Below, one piece after another: positions 6,970 to 12,515 of a stretch of 12,515 nucleotides of DNA. The notes under the pieces were generated by a model, which was not told the DNA's origin, did no database searches, and saw only the letters and a program-made list of their open reading frames with translations. The stretch spans positions 1 to 12,515 of the forward strand of contig LZRQ01000102.1 in assembly GCA_002159155.1 (NCBI GenBank), written 5' to 3'. Every line of letters begins with the position of its first letter. Within the stretch, counting starts at the first letter, position 1. Position numbers and translations under genes: made by a program. The stretch is from Firmicutes bacterium ZCTH02-B6. Lineage in GTDB: Bacteria; Bacillota; Limnochordia; Limnochordales; ZCTH02-B6.

Positions 6970-6999
6970 CTATTACTACATTTGCAGGCTCGTTGTCAA
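6970..6999 (-). promoter_or_regulatory. Sigma-A-type promoter for the zinc-ribbon membrane protein gene
   Basis: A perfect TTGACA (6999-6994) is followed after 18 bp by TAATAG (6975-6970) on the minus strand, in an AT-richer patch. Transcription would start near 6963, about 43 bases before the TTG start at 6920. Confidence 0.6.
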
Positions 7000-7118
7000 C
7001 CGCACCCAGGAGCCCGCTCCTTCCGCCGGTCCCCGACGGGGGCCGTTCCGCACCGGCCCAAACGGTGCGGACAACCGCAGCGCCGCGCCTGATGCCAAGC
7101 CGCTTGGTCCTACTCCAA

Positions 7119-7301
7119 TTAACGCCTTGACTCCGTTAGCCGGGAAACGAGCTCGCTTAGTGCGGCGTCCACTTCACGGTAACGCGCCAGGAACTCAGGC
7201 GACGACCGTTCCGTCTCCAGGAGCTCGAGAAACTTGTTCTTGACCTCTGCGAGCCGGGCTTCCTCAAGGTTCGTCCGGTCCGTCGCGACCGCCGTCCCCA
7301 T
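7119..7301 (-). CDS. Small helical protein of 60 residues, unknown function
   Basis: This short protein is almost entirely predicted helix. Residues 10-58 alternate charged residues (Glu, Arg, Lys) with Leu, Ala, Phe and Val, as in LAEVKNKFLELLETERSS, so an amphipathic hairpin or coiled coil is likely. It has no cysteines, signal peptide or membrane segment. I do not recognise the family. It is accepted as a gene because ATG at 7301 is preceded by GGGGAGGTG at good spacing and the frame is not an antisense shadow of a larger gene. It lies between comA (125 bp upstream) and the zinc-ribbon gene (198 bp downstream). No clear promoter or terminator was seen. Confidence 0.65.
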   Translation of the reverse strand: MGTAVATDRTNLEEARLAEVKNKFLELLETERSSPEFLARYREVDAALSELVSRLTESRR

Positions 7302-7426
7302 CGTGAGGGCACCTCCCCTATCGCGGATTTCCTGCGCTTGCGTTGTTAGAGATTATGTTTTCCACGTAGTCTGAGAATATCCTTGGTTCGGGCACGGGAT
7401 CCGACAGCCTCTCTCTTCCTTTTCAT

Positions 7427-8236
7427 TTATGTTGGAATTCGCTGACCCTGCGCCGCCGCCAGGCAACGCCTAAACGTATCGCCGCGCAACCCCCGCCGCA
7501 TGGCCTCCAGGGCCAGTGCGTCCGCGGGCTGCACGTTGCCCAGATTAATGTCGGGTCCAAAGCGCAGCAACAACGCCTGCTGCTGCTGCGTCTGGGGCGC
7601 CTCCCACATGACGCGGTCCATGTCGTCGAAACCGGCGGCGAGGGCCTCCAAAAGCGCCGTGCGGATCTGCCCGGCGGCATCGTAGATTCCGACCCCGCGT
7701 CCGGAGTCGCGTCCCTCAATAATCACCACTTGCGCGCCCGCGGCCAAGTCTTCCGCCGCCTGGCGCCACACCTCTTCAGGAACTAGGGCCCGTCCCGGAT
7801 CCTTTTTGCCGATCTCGGCAAGGGCGCCGAAGCCCGTGTCCCGGGCACGCCGGATCAGGTCGCGGCGCACGTCGGGTGCGAGATCGATCGTGCCCTCGGA
7901 AACCTCTATGTGCGTAAAGCCTATCCGGGCGGCCGCTGCGAGAAATTCCTTCACAGCGCCCTTATAGACTGCCACCTCCAGCAACGTCCCGCCGGGACAG
8001 ACATATACCCCCGCCTCCCGGAGAATCCGGATCTTTTCCACCAGTACCGCCTGCGGGTACACGAGGCTACTGCCGAAACCCAGTTTGACAAAGTCGATGT
8101 GGGCGGCGGCCACCGCCATCAGATCCCGGGTGGCGGCTGGACCAAGCCCCTTGTCGATCACCATCGTCAACCCTTGCCGGCGAGGTTTGGCCTGCCGTCC
8201 GGGAACGGGATCACCCAAGGGAAACCACGTCTCCAT
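7427..8236 (-). CDS. comA: Phosphosulfolactate synthase (ComA/YitD family)
   Basis: The family adds sulfite to phosphoenolpyruvate to give (R)-2-phospho-3-sulfolactate. This is the first step of coenzyme M synthesis in methanogens and of 3-sulfolactate formation linked to spores in Bacillus (YitD). The 269-residue protein has the family's TIM-barrel blocks in order: MVIDKG (25-30), VKLGFGSSL (50-58), PGGTLLE (81-87), HIEVSEGTIDL (109-119), EIGKKDPG (141-148) and IIEGRDSGRGVGIYD (about 173-187). The start is ATG at 8236 with AAGGAGG seven bases upstream. No phosphosulfolactate phosphatase (ComB) or sulfolactate dehydrogenase (ComC) gene lies in the window, so the pathway is incomplete here. 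The gene is divergent from malate dehydrogenase. In this bacterium a sulfolactate role, perhaps in spores, is more likely than coenzyme M synthesis, but that is inference. Confidence 0.92.
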   Translation of the reverse strand: METWFPLGDPVPGRQAKPRRQGLTMVIDKGLGPAATRDLMAVAAAHIDFVKLGFGSSLVYPQAVLVEKIRILREAGVYVCPGGTLLEVAVYKGAVKEFLAAAARIGFTHIEVSEGTIDLAPDVRRDLIRRARDTGFGALAEIGKKDPGRALVPEEVWRQAAEDLAAGAQVVIIEGRDSGRGVGIYDAAGQIRTALLEALAAGFDDMDRVMWEAPQTQQQQALLLRFGPDINLGNVQPADALALEAMRRGLRGDTFRRCLAAAQGQRIPT

Positions 8237-8349
8237 GCACGCGCCTCCTTGTTAACCGAGGGGTTGCTCGGGGAAGGTGCGGCGAGCCGCGAGCAGCGGG
8301 ACAAACGTCACAATCCACATCCGTAGCAATGTATGCCCCGGACCGAATA

Positions 8350-8379
8350 TTGCCACCGGTCGTCTGCAAGTGCTACACT
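8350..8379 (+). promoter_or_regulatory. Probable sigma-A-type promoter for mdh
   Basis: TTGCCA (8350-8355) and TACACT (8374-8379) are separated by 18 bp, and a TG dinucleotide precedes the -10 by one base. Each hexamer matches four or five consensus positions. Transcription would begin near 8386, about 57 bases before the TTG start codon. Confidence 0.5.
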
Positions 8380-8442
8380 GGCAGGGGTGCCGGCCTTTGC
8401 CGGGCCACCGTCCCCGCACAACATCTCAGGGAGGGATTTACC

Positions 8443-9381
8443 TTGACGCGCAGGCCACGGCCAAAGATCACCATCGTCGGCGCAGGCAACGTCGGGGCCA
8501 CCGCTGCCCACTGGGCGGCTGCAAAAGAACTGGGCGACATCGTGCTGGTGGACATCGTGGAGGGCGTGCCCCAGGGCAAGGCTCTTGACCTGCTGGAAGC
8601 GGGTCCCGTCGAGGGCTTTGACGTGCGGATCACGGGTACCAACGGCTACGAGGACACCGCCGGCTCCGACGTAGTCGTCATCACGGCCGGCATGCCCCGC
8701 AAGCCCGGCATGTCCCGCGACGACCTGCTCAAAACCAACTTCGAGATCGTCCGGGGCGTCGTCGAACAGTGCATCAAGTACTCTCCCGACGCCTATTACA
8801 TCGTGGTCAGCAACCCGGTGGACGTCATGACGTATGCGGCCTGGAAGGTCAGCGGCCTGCCCACCAACCGGGTCATGGGGATGGCGGGCGTCTTGGACTC
8901 CACCCGCTTCCGCACGTTCCTCGCCATGGAGCTCGGCATCTCCGTCGAGGACATCAGCGCCTTTGTGATGGGCGGCCACGGCGACGAGATGGTGCCCCTG
9001 GTCCGCTACTCTTACGCGGGCGGCATCCCCATTGAGAAGTTGTTGCCCAAGGAAACTATCGACCGCATCGTGGAGCGTACCCGCAAGGGCGGCGGCGAGA
9101 TCGTCAGCCTGCTCAAGACCGGTAGTGCCTACTACGCGCCCGGCGCCTCCGTGGTGCAGATGGTGGAGGCCATCCTCAAGGACAAGAAGCGCCTCATCCC
9201 CGTCATCGCCTACCTCAACGGGGAGTACGGCGAGAAGGACATCTACGTCGGCGTGCCAGTCATCCTGGGAGCGGGCGGCGTGGAAAAGGTCGTCGAGATC
9301 GAACTTAACGAAGAAGAGAAGGCCATGTTCAAGCGGTCAGTGGAGGCCGTGCGGGGCCCGCTGAGCCTGCTCGGGCTCTAA
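8443..9381 (+). CDS. mdh: Malate dehydrogenase (NAD, LDH-like type)
   Basis: The enzyme interconverts malate and oxaloacetate in the TCA cycle. Its 312 residues equal the length of B. subtilis Mdh. The N-terminal Rossmann motif is VGAGNVGAT (12-20), and Asp37 after the second strand suits NAD rather than NADP. Substrate-binding Arg86 and Arg92 lie in GMPRKPGMSRDD on the active-site loop, where Arg rather than Gln marks a malate enzyme. VVSNPVDV (121-128) and the catalytic His179 in GGHGDEMVPL (177-186) follow. I chose TTG at 8443 because GGGAGG lies eight bases upstream and the product then begins just before the Rossmann fold. The longer open frame to 8329 has no conserved sequence. The gene is transcribed alone, with a promoter at 8350-8379 and a terminator at 9472-9511. 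Confidence 0.96.
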   Translation: MTRRPRPKITIVGAGNVGATAAHWAAAKELGDIVLVDIVEGVPQGKALDLLEAGPVEGFDVRITGTNGYEDTAGSDVVVITAGMPRKPGMSRDDLLKTNFEIVRGVVEQCIKYSPDAYYIVVSNPVDVMTYAAWKVSGLPTNRVMGMAGVLDSTRFRTFLAMELGISVEDISAFVMGGHGDEMVPLVRYSYAGGIPIEKLLPKETIDRIVERTRKGGGEIVSLLKTGSAYYAPGASVVQMVEAILKDKKRLIPVIAYLNGEYGEKDIYVGVPVILGAGGVEKVVEIELNEEEKAMFKRSVEAVRGPLSLLGL

Positions 9382-9471
9382 CGACGCAGCGGCCGTCCCG
9401 GAAGCCGGACGCGGCATTCGGCTACCGGCCTCCCAACTCTCGGCAATCGCGAACCGGCAAGGCGCGCAGGA

Positions 9472-9511
9472 GCCGGGTCCTTCCCAGGACCCGGCCCCTT
9501 TGTCTTCTTGT
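9472..9511 (+). terminator. Intrinsic terminator downstream of mdh
   Basis: GCCGGGTCCT (9472-9481) pairs perfectly with AGGACCCGGC (9486-9495) around a four-base TCCC loop. It is followed by the pyrimidine-rich, T-containing tract CCCTTTGTCTTCTTGT. The T tract is on the plus side only, so it serves mdh. The convergent permease gene gets the hairpin but no T run from it. Confidence 0.85.
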
Positions 9512-9546
9512 CCCCGTTTGAATGACTGCGCTCCGTGCCGCGAGGT

Positions 9547-10893
9547 CTACCCGAGGAAGGCAAAGCGCAGGGCGAACAAGATCGCCAGCACGTACACGAG
9601 CCAGTGCACCTCGCGGCCTTTGCCGGAGATGAGCTTCACCACGGGATAGCTGATGAACCCAAGAGCGATCCCGGTGGCGATGCTATAGGTCAACGGCATG
9701 GCGATGACGGTGATGAAGGCCGGAAACGCCTCGGAGACGTCTTCCCACTTGATCCGGCCGATAACCTGCATCATCAGCGCACCCACTACGATCAGCGCCG
9801 GTGCCGTCGCGGGCGGGAAGTCGGCGACCATGCGCACGATGGGGGCAAAGAACAGGGACAACACGAACGCCACGGCAACCGTCACCGCGGTCAGGCCGGT
9901 GCGGCCGCCGGCCGACACACCGCTCGCCGACTCGACGTAGGTGGTCACGGTGGACGTGCCAACCAGAGAGCCGAACACGGTGCTCAAGGCGTCCGACAGC
10001 ATCGCACTGCGCGCCCGGGGCAAACGACCGTTTTCATCCAGGAAACCTGCCCGGGTCGACACGCCGACCAGGGTACCCATGGTGTCAAAGAAGTCGACAA
10101 ACAGGAAGACGAGAACGATCTCAAAGAAGCCGAGGCGCAAGGCGCCCGGGATGTCCAGCTTGCCTGCCACCGTCGCCCAGGCCGCGAGGCTTGGCACCTC
10201 GATGATCCGCTCAGGCCAAGGCACGTAGCCCAGCAACGCCCCAGCCACCGTCGTCGCGAGAATACCCCAAAGGATAGCGCCACGCACGTGGAGCGCCAGG
10301 AGGCCTGCGGTGAGCAGCGTGCCCAGCAACGCCAGCAGGGGACCCGGCTGCCTCAGGTCTCCCAGGGCCACAAGCGTCGCTGGGTCGTCCACGATGAGCC
10401 CGGCGTTTTGGGCGCCGATGAAGGCGATGAACAGACCGATCGCCGCGCTGATGGCCACTTTCAGCCCGTCAGGCACCGCATTCACAATGGTTTCCCGCAC
10501 GCGCGTCAGCGTCAGCAACACAAAGATCACGCCGGAGAGAAACACCGCTCCTAGAGCGGTCTCCCAGGAGACGCCGCGCCCCAGCACAACGGTAAATGCG
10601 AAATAGGCGTTGAGGCCCATGCCCGGCGCCAACGCGAACGGGTAATTGGCCAGGAAAGCCATCAGCAGTGTCCCAAAGGCGGTGGCCATGACCGTCGCGA
10701 TGAGAACCCCATCAAAGTCCATCCCCGTCGACGAGAGGATACCGGGGTTCACGAAGATGATGTACGCCATCGTCATGAAGGTGGTCAGCCCCGCCGCCAC
10801 CTCCGTGCGCACCGTGGTCCCATTCTCCTTAAGACGGAACCAACGGTCAAGAAGACTGCCGTCGCTCCCGACGGCTGCCGCCCTGCTGCTCAT
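9547..10893 (-). CDS. pbuG: NCS2/AzgA-family purine permease (adenine/guanine/hypoxanthine type)
   Basis: This 448-residue membrane protein belongs to the AzgA branch of the NCS2 nucleobase transporters, proton symporters for hypoxanthine, guanine or adenine such as B. subtilis PbuG and E. coli AdeP/GhxP. Family blocks include TFMTMAYIIFVNP (38-50), NYPFALAPGMGLNAYFAFTV (83-102), FVDFFDTMGTLVGVS (265-279) and GTSTVTTYVESASGVSAGGR (312-331); the last two line the substrate site. About 12-14 hydrophobic segments are spread along the chain, and the protein is complete. The start is ATG at 10893 with GGAGG seven bases upstream. It is convergent with mdh and divergent from groES. The exact purine specificity cannot be read from the sequence, so the pbuG symbol is a family-level choice. 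No purine riboswitch was recognised in its leader. Confidence 0.93.
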   Translation of the reverse strand: MSSRAAAVGSDGSLLDRWFRLKENGTTVRTEVAAGLTTFMTMAYIIFVNPGILSSTGMDFDGVLIATVMATAFGTLLMAFLANYPFALAPGMGLNAYFAFTVVLGRGVSWETALGAVFLSGVIFVLLTLTRVRETIVNAVPDGLKVAISAAIGLFIAFIGAQNAGLIVDDPATLVALGDLRQPGPLLALLGTLLTAGLLALHVRGAILWGILATTVAGALLGYVPWPERIIEVPSLAAWATVAGKLDIPGALRLGFFEIVLVFLFVDFFDTMGTLVGVSTRAGFLDENGRLPRARSAMLSDALSTVFGSLVGTSTVTTYVESASGVSAGGRTGLTAVTVAVAFVLSLFFAPIVRMVADFPPATAPALIVVGALMMQVIGRIKWEDVSEAFPAFITVIAMPLTYSIATGIALGFISYPVVKLISGKGREVHWLVYVLAILFALRFAFLG

Positions 10894-11096
10894 TATGAAT
10901 CCTCCCTCCGGTTCTGCGAACGTTTCCAGGGCTACTCTCGCCTATTTCGGCGGAAGGTCGTATATTCCTACACGCCCACAAACATTTTGTCCGGGAATTG
11001 TGCCACCAGTGAGCGGGTCGCCCGCCGGGTCCTCCCTCCCCACTACCCTGAGCGGCTCCCCATACACATCGTCTCCAGAATTGGGGAGGCTAGGTA

Positions 11097-11124
11097 TTGA
11101 CACGCCCCCTCCCGGCGCTATATT
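11097..11124 (+). promoter_or_regulatory. Sigma-A-type promoter of groESL
   Basis: A perfect TTGACA (11097-11102) is followed after 16 bp by TATATT (11119-11124). The predicted start, near 11131, falls at the edge of the CIRCE operator, the usual arrangement for HrcA-repressed chaperonin operons. Confidence 0.88.
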
Positions 11125-11132
11125 TAAACTTG

Positions 11133-11159
11133 GTAGCACTCGGCGAGCGTGAGTGCTAA
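11133..11159 (+). promoter_or_regulatory. CIRCE operator (HrcA binding site)
   Basis: The inverted repeat reads GTAGCACTC, nine bases, GAGTGCTAA. It matches the CIRCE consensus TTAGCACTC-N9-GAGTGCTAA in all but the first base of the left arm. Placed at the transcription start of groESL, it predicts heat-inducible expression through the repressor HrcA, whose gene is not in this window. Confidence 0.95.
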
Positions 11160-11201
11160 CCAGTCTTGACACGCGATTCCACAACAAGGAGGGACATATC
11201 T

Positions 11202-11495
11202 ATGAAGCTTGTCCCGCTTGGGGACCGGGTGGTCGTCAAGCCCATCGAGCAGGAAGAAAAGACCAAGGGCGGCATCGTCCTGCCGGACACCGCCAAGGAA
11301 AAGCCCCAGGAGGGCGAGGTGCTCGCGGTTGGCTCCGGTCGACTGCTGGAGAACGGCCAGCGGGTGCCGCTCGAGGTAAAGGTCGGCGACCGGGTCGTCT
11401 TCTCCAAGTACGGCGGCACCGAGATCAAGCTCAACGGCGAAACCTACACCATCCTGCGGGAGTCCGACATTCTCGCCATTCACAAGCAGGACTAA
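11202..11495 (+). CDS. groES: GroES co-chaperonin (Hsp10)
   Basis: GroES is the heptameric lid of the GroEL folding chamber. The 97 residues are full length. They begin MKLVPLGDRVVVKP, contain the mobile loop GGIVLPD (23-29) that docks on GroEL, and end with the usual strand TYTILRESDILAI. The start is ATG at 11202 with AAGGAGGG nine bases upstream, just after the CIRCE-controlled promoter. groEL follows after 56 bp with no terminator, so the two form one operon. A longer in-frame open stretch upstream runs through the CIRCE region and is not coding. Confidence 0.98.
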   Translation: MKLVPLGDRVVVKPIEQEEKTKGGIVLPDTAKEKPQEGEVLAVGSGRLLENGQRVPLEVKVGDRVVFSKYGGTEIKLNGETYTILRESDILAIHKQD

Positions 11496-11551
11496 CGTTT
11501 TTCCCGCAGCACCAACCCGATACGCCAACTATAAGGAGGGTGTAAGCAAGC

Positions 11552-12515
11552 ATGGCTGCCAAGCAACTGGCTTTCAACGTGGAAGCCCGCCGTGCCCTGG
11601 AGCGGGGCGTCAACGCGGTGGCCAACGCGGTCAAGGTCACGCTTGGGCCCAAGGGCCGCAACGTGGTGCTGGAAAAGAAGTTCGGCGCGCCGACCATTAC
11701 CAAGGACGGCGTGACGGTCGCCAAGGAGGTCGAGCTGGCGGATCCATATGAAAACATGGGTGCGCAGCTCTGCCGCGAGGTCGCGTCCAAGACCAACGAC
11801 GTAGCCGGCGACGGTACGACCACTGCCACCGTGCTCGCCCAGGCCATCGTGCTCGAGGGCCTCAAGAACGTCGCGGCCGGCGCCAACCCGATGCTGATCA
11901 AGAAGGGCATCGACAAGGCCGTTGACGTCGCCGTCAAGGAAATTCAGCGCATGGCCATCCAGATCGAGGGCAAGGAGGAGATTGCCCACGTCGCCTCCAT
12001 CGCCGGGAACGATCCCGAGATTGGCCAGCTGATCGCCGACGCGATGGAGAAGGTCGGCAAGGACGGCGTCATCACCGTCGAGGAGGCCAAGGGCACGACC
12101 ACGACGGTGGACATCGTTGAGGGTATGGAGTTTGACAAGGGCTACATCTCGCCCTACTTCGTCACCAACGCCGAGGCGATGGAGGCCGTCCTGGAGGAGC
12201 CCTTCATCCTCATCCACGAGAAGAAGCTGTCCAACGTGCATGACCTTCTGCCGTTGCTGGAGAAGGTCGTCCAGGCCGGCCGGCCCTTGCTCATCATCGC
12301 TGAGGATGTGGAGGGCGAGGCGCTGCCGACGCTGGTCGTCAACAAGATCCGCGGCACCCTCAACGTCTGCGCGGTCAAGGCGCCTGGCTTCGGCGACCGG
12401 CGCAAGGCGATGCTCGAGGACATCGCCATCCTCACCGGCGGCCGGTTCATCTCTGAGGACCTGGGCACCAAGCTCGAGAACGTGACCCTGGATATGCTCG
12501 GCCGCGCCCGCAAGG
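11552..12515 (+). CDS. groEL: GroEL chaperonin (Hsp60), 3' part beyond window
   Basis: GroEL forms the double-ring ATP-driven protein-folding chamber. The first 321 of roughly 540 residues are present. They include the equatorial ATP-binding blocks KVTLGPKGRNVVLEKKFG (28-45), ITKDGVTVAKE (49-59, with Asp52) and VAGDGTTTATVLAQA (84-98, with the magnesium-binding Asp87). Much of the apical domain is also present, including EGMEFDKGYISPYFVTN and KAPGFGDRRKAMLEDIA. The start is ATG at 11552 with AAGGAGGG at slightly long spacing (about 11 bases). It is the second gene of the groESL operon and should be controlled by the upstream CIRCE element. No internal stop or frameshift is seen before the window edge. 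Confidence 0.98.
   Translation, partial: MAAKQLAFNVEARRALERGVNAVANAVKVTLGPKGRNVVLEKKFGAPTITKDGVTVAKEVELADPYENMGAQLCREVASKTNDVAGDGTTTATVLAQAIVLEGLKNVAAGANPMLIKKGIDKAVDVAVKEIQRMAIQIEGKEEIAHVASIAGNDPEIGQLIADAMEKVGKDGVITVEEAKGTTTTVDIVEGMEFDKGYISPYFVTNAEAMEAVLEEPFILIHEKKLSNVHDLLPLLEKVVQAGRPLLIIAEDVEGEALPTLVVNKIRGTLNVCAVKAPGFGDRRKAMLEDIAILTGGRFISEDLGTKLENVTLDMLGRARK

Larger units (their letters stand above)
10894..11201. other. Divergent intergenic region between purine permease and groES
   Basis: The 308 bases hold the groES promoter and CIRCE element on the right. The left two thirds face the permease gene. They contain a GC-rich hairpin (GCGGG/CCCGC around 11014-11026), a small inverted repeat ACAAA-CAT-TTTGT (10978-10990) and an AT-richer patch near 10969-10990 (GTATATTCC). 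I could not assign a promoter, riboswitch or terminator for the permease, and I see no short gene here. Confidence 0.6.

Noticed and set aside
7330..7385. A sigma-E/sigma-G-like promoter (GATATT … CATAATCT on the minus strand) before the 60-residue gene
   Set aside because: The spacing between the two elements is 18 bases, longer than sigma-E promoters use, and the -10 lacks the usual downstream bases. It is too weak to call.
8381..8405. The hairpin CCGGC-CTT-TGCCGG in the mdh leader as an attenuator
   Set aside because: The short stem is not followed by a T tract and there is no alternative pairing; GC-rich DNA yields such hairpins by chance.
8329..8442. A 38-residue N-terminal extension of malate dehydrogenase
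   Set aside because: The frame is open but runs through the proposed promoter, shows no conserved sequence, and the TTG at 8443 has the proper ribosome binding site and family start position.
9535..10554. A 339-codon plus-strand frame opposite the purine permease
   Set aside because: The composition (very rich in Gln, His, Arg and Gly) and its exact antisense position to a well-supported transporter mark it as a shadow.
10984..11000. A PurR PurBox-like sequence (ATTCCCGGACAAA on the minus strand)
   Set aside because: It has a mismatch in the critical CGAA core and no properly spaced inverted partner, so it is not called.
10980..11006. A sigma-54-type promoter (TGGCAC on the minus strand) for the purine permease
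   Set aside because: The -24 box matches, but the -12 region reads CCGGA instead of TTGCA, so the essential GC element is absent.
1..12515. A mobile element, CRISPR array, toxin-antitoxin pair or phage gene
   Set aside because: I saw no transposase or integrase frames, direct-repeat arrays, target-site duplications or composition breaks. All sizeable genes are conserved housekeeping families or small chromosomal orphans.

Overview
The window looks like ordinary chromosome from a high-GC member of the Bacillota (Firmicutes), probably spore-forming and possibly from a Symbiobacterium/Thermaerobacter/Limnochordia-like lineage. That placement is inferred from four things: the gene order ileS–(DUF5665)–ylyA–lspA–ylyB/rluD–pyrR, which matches the Bacillus subtilis ileS–ylyA–lspA–ylyB–pyrR block; Firmicute RNA regulation (a T-box ahead of ileS and a PyrR-type attenuator ahead of pyrR); a CIRCE operator on groESL; and strong AGGAGG-type ribosome binding sites with frequent GTG/TTG starts.

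Positions 1-8236 are all transcribed leftwards (minus strand). Starting from the right, the order is a phosphosulfolactate synthase (comA/yitD), a 60-residue helical orphan, an orphan zinc-ribbon protein with two membrane segments, an isoleucine T-box leader and ileS, a small DUF5665 membrane protein, a DksA/TraR-like YlyA/YteA-family protein, lspA, an RluD-family pseudouridine synthase, and pyrR. pyrR has its own promoter and a PyrR-responsive terminator/antiterminator leader and is cut by the left edge, lacking only its last residues. Promoters can also be proposed for lspA and for the zinc-ribbon gene.

Positions 8443-9381 hold malate dehydrogenase (plus strand), divergent from comA, with a recognisable promoter and a strong intrinsic terminator. 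Positions 9547-10893 hold an NCS2/AzgA-type purine permease (minus strand). A 308-bp divergent intergenic region separates it from groES-groEL (plus strand), which has a sigma-A promoter with a CIRCE element just downstream. groEL runs off the right edge.

The genes are mainly housekeeping: translation, lipoprotein maturation, rRNA modification, pyrimidine control, the TCA cycle, purine uptake and chaperonins. I found no mobile element, CRISPR array, tRNA/rRNA gene or defence cassette, and nothing that amounts to a new biological system. The parts most worth a second look are the pyr leader, whose alternative pairings can be read base by base, the orphan comA gene with a sporulation-type -10 element upstream, and the two unrecognised small genes.
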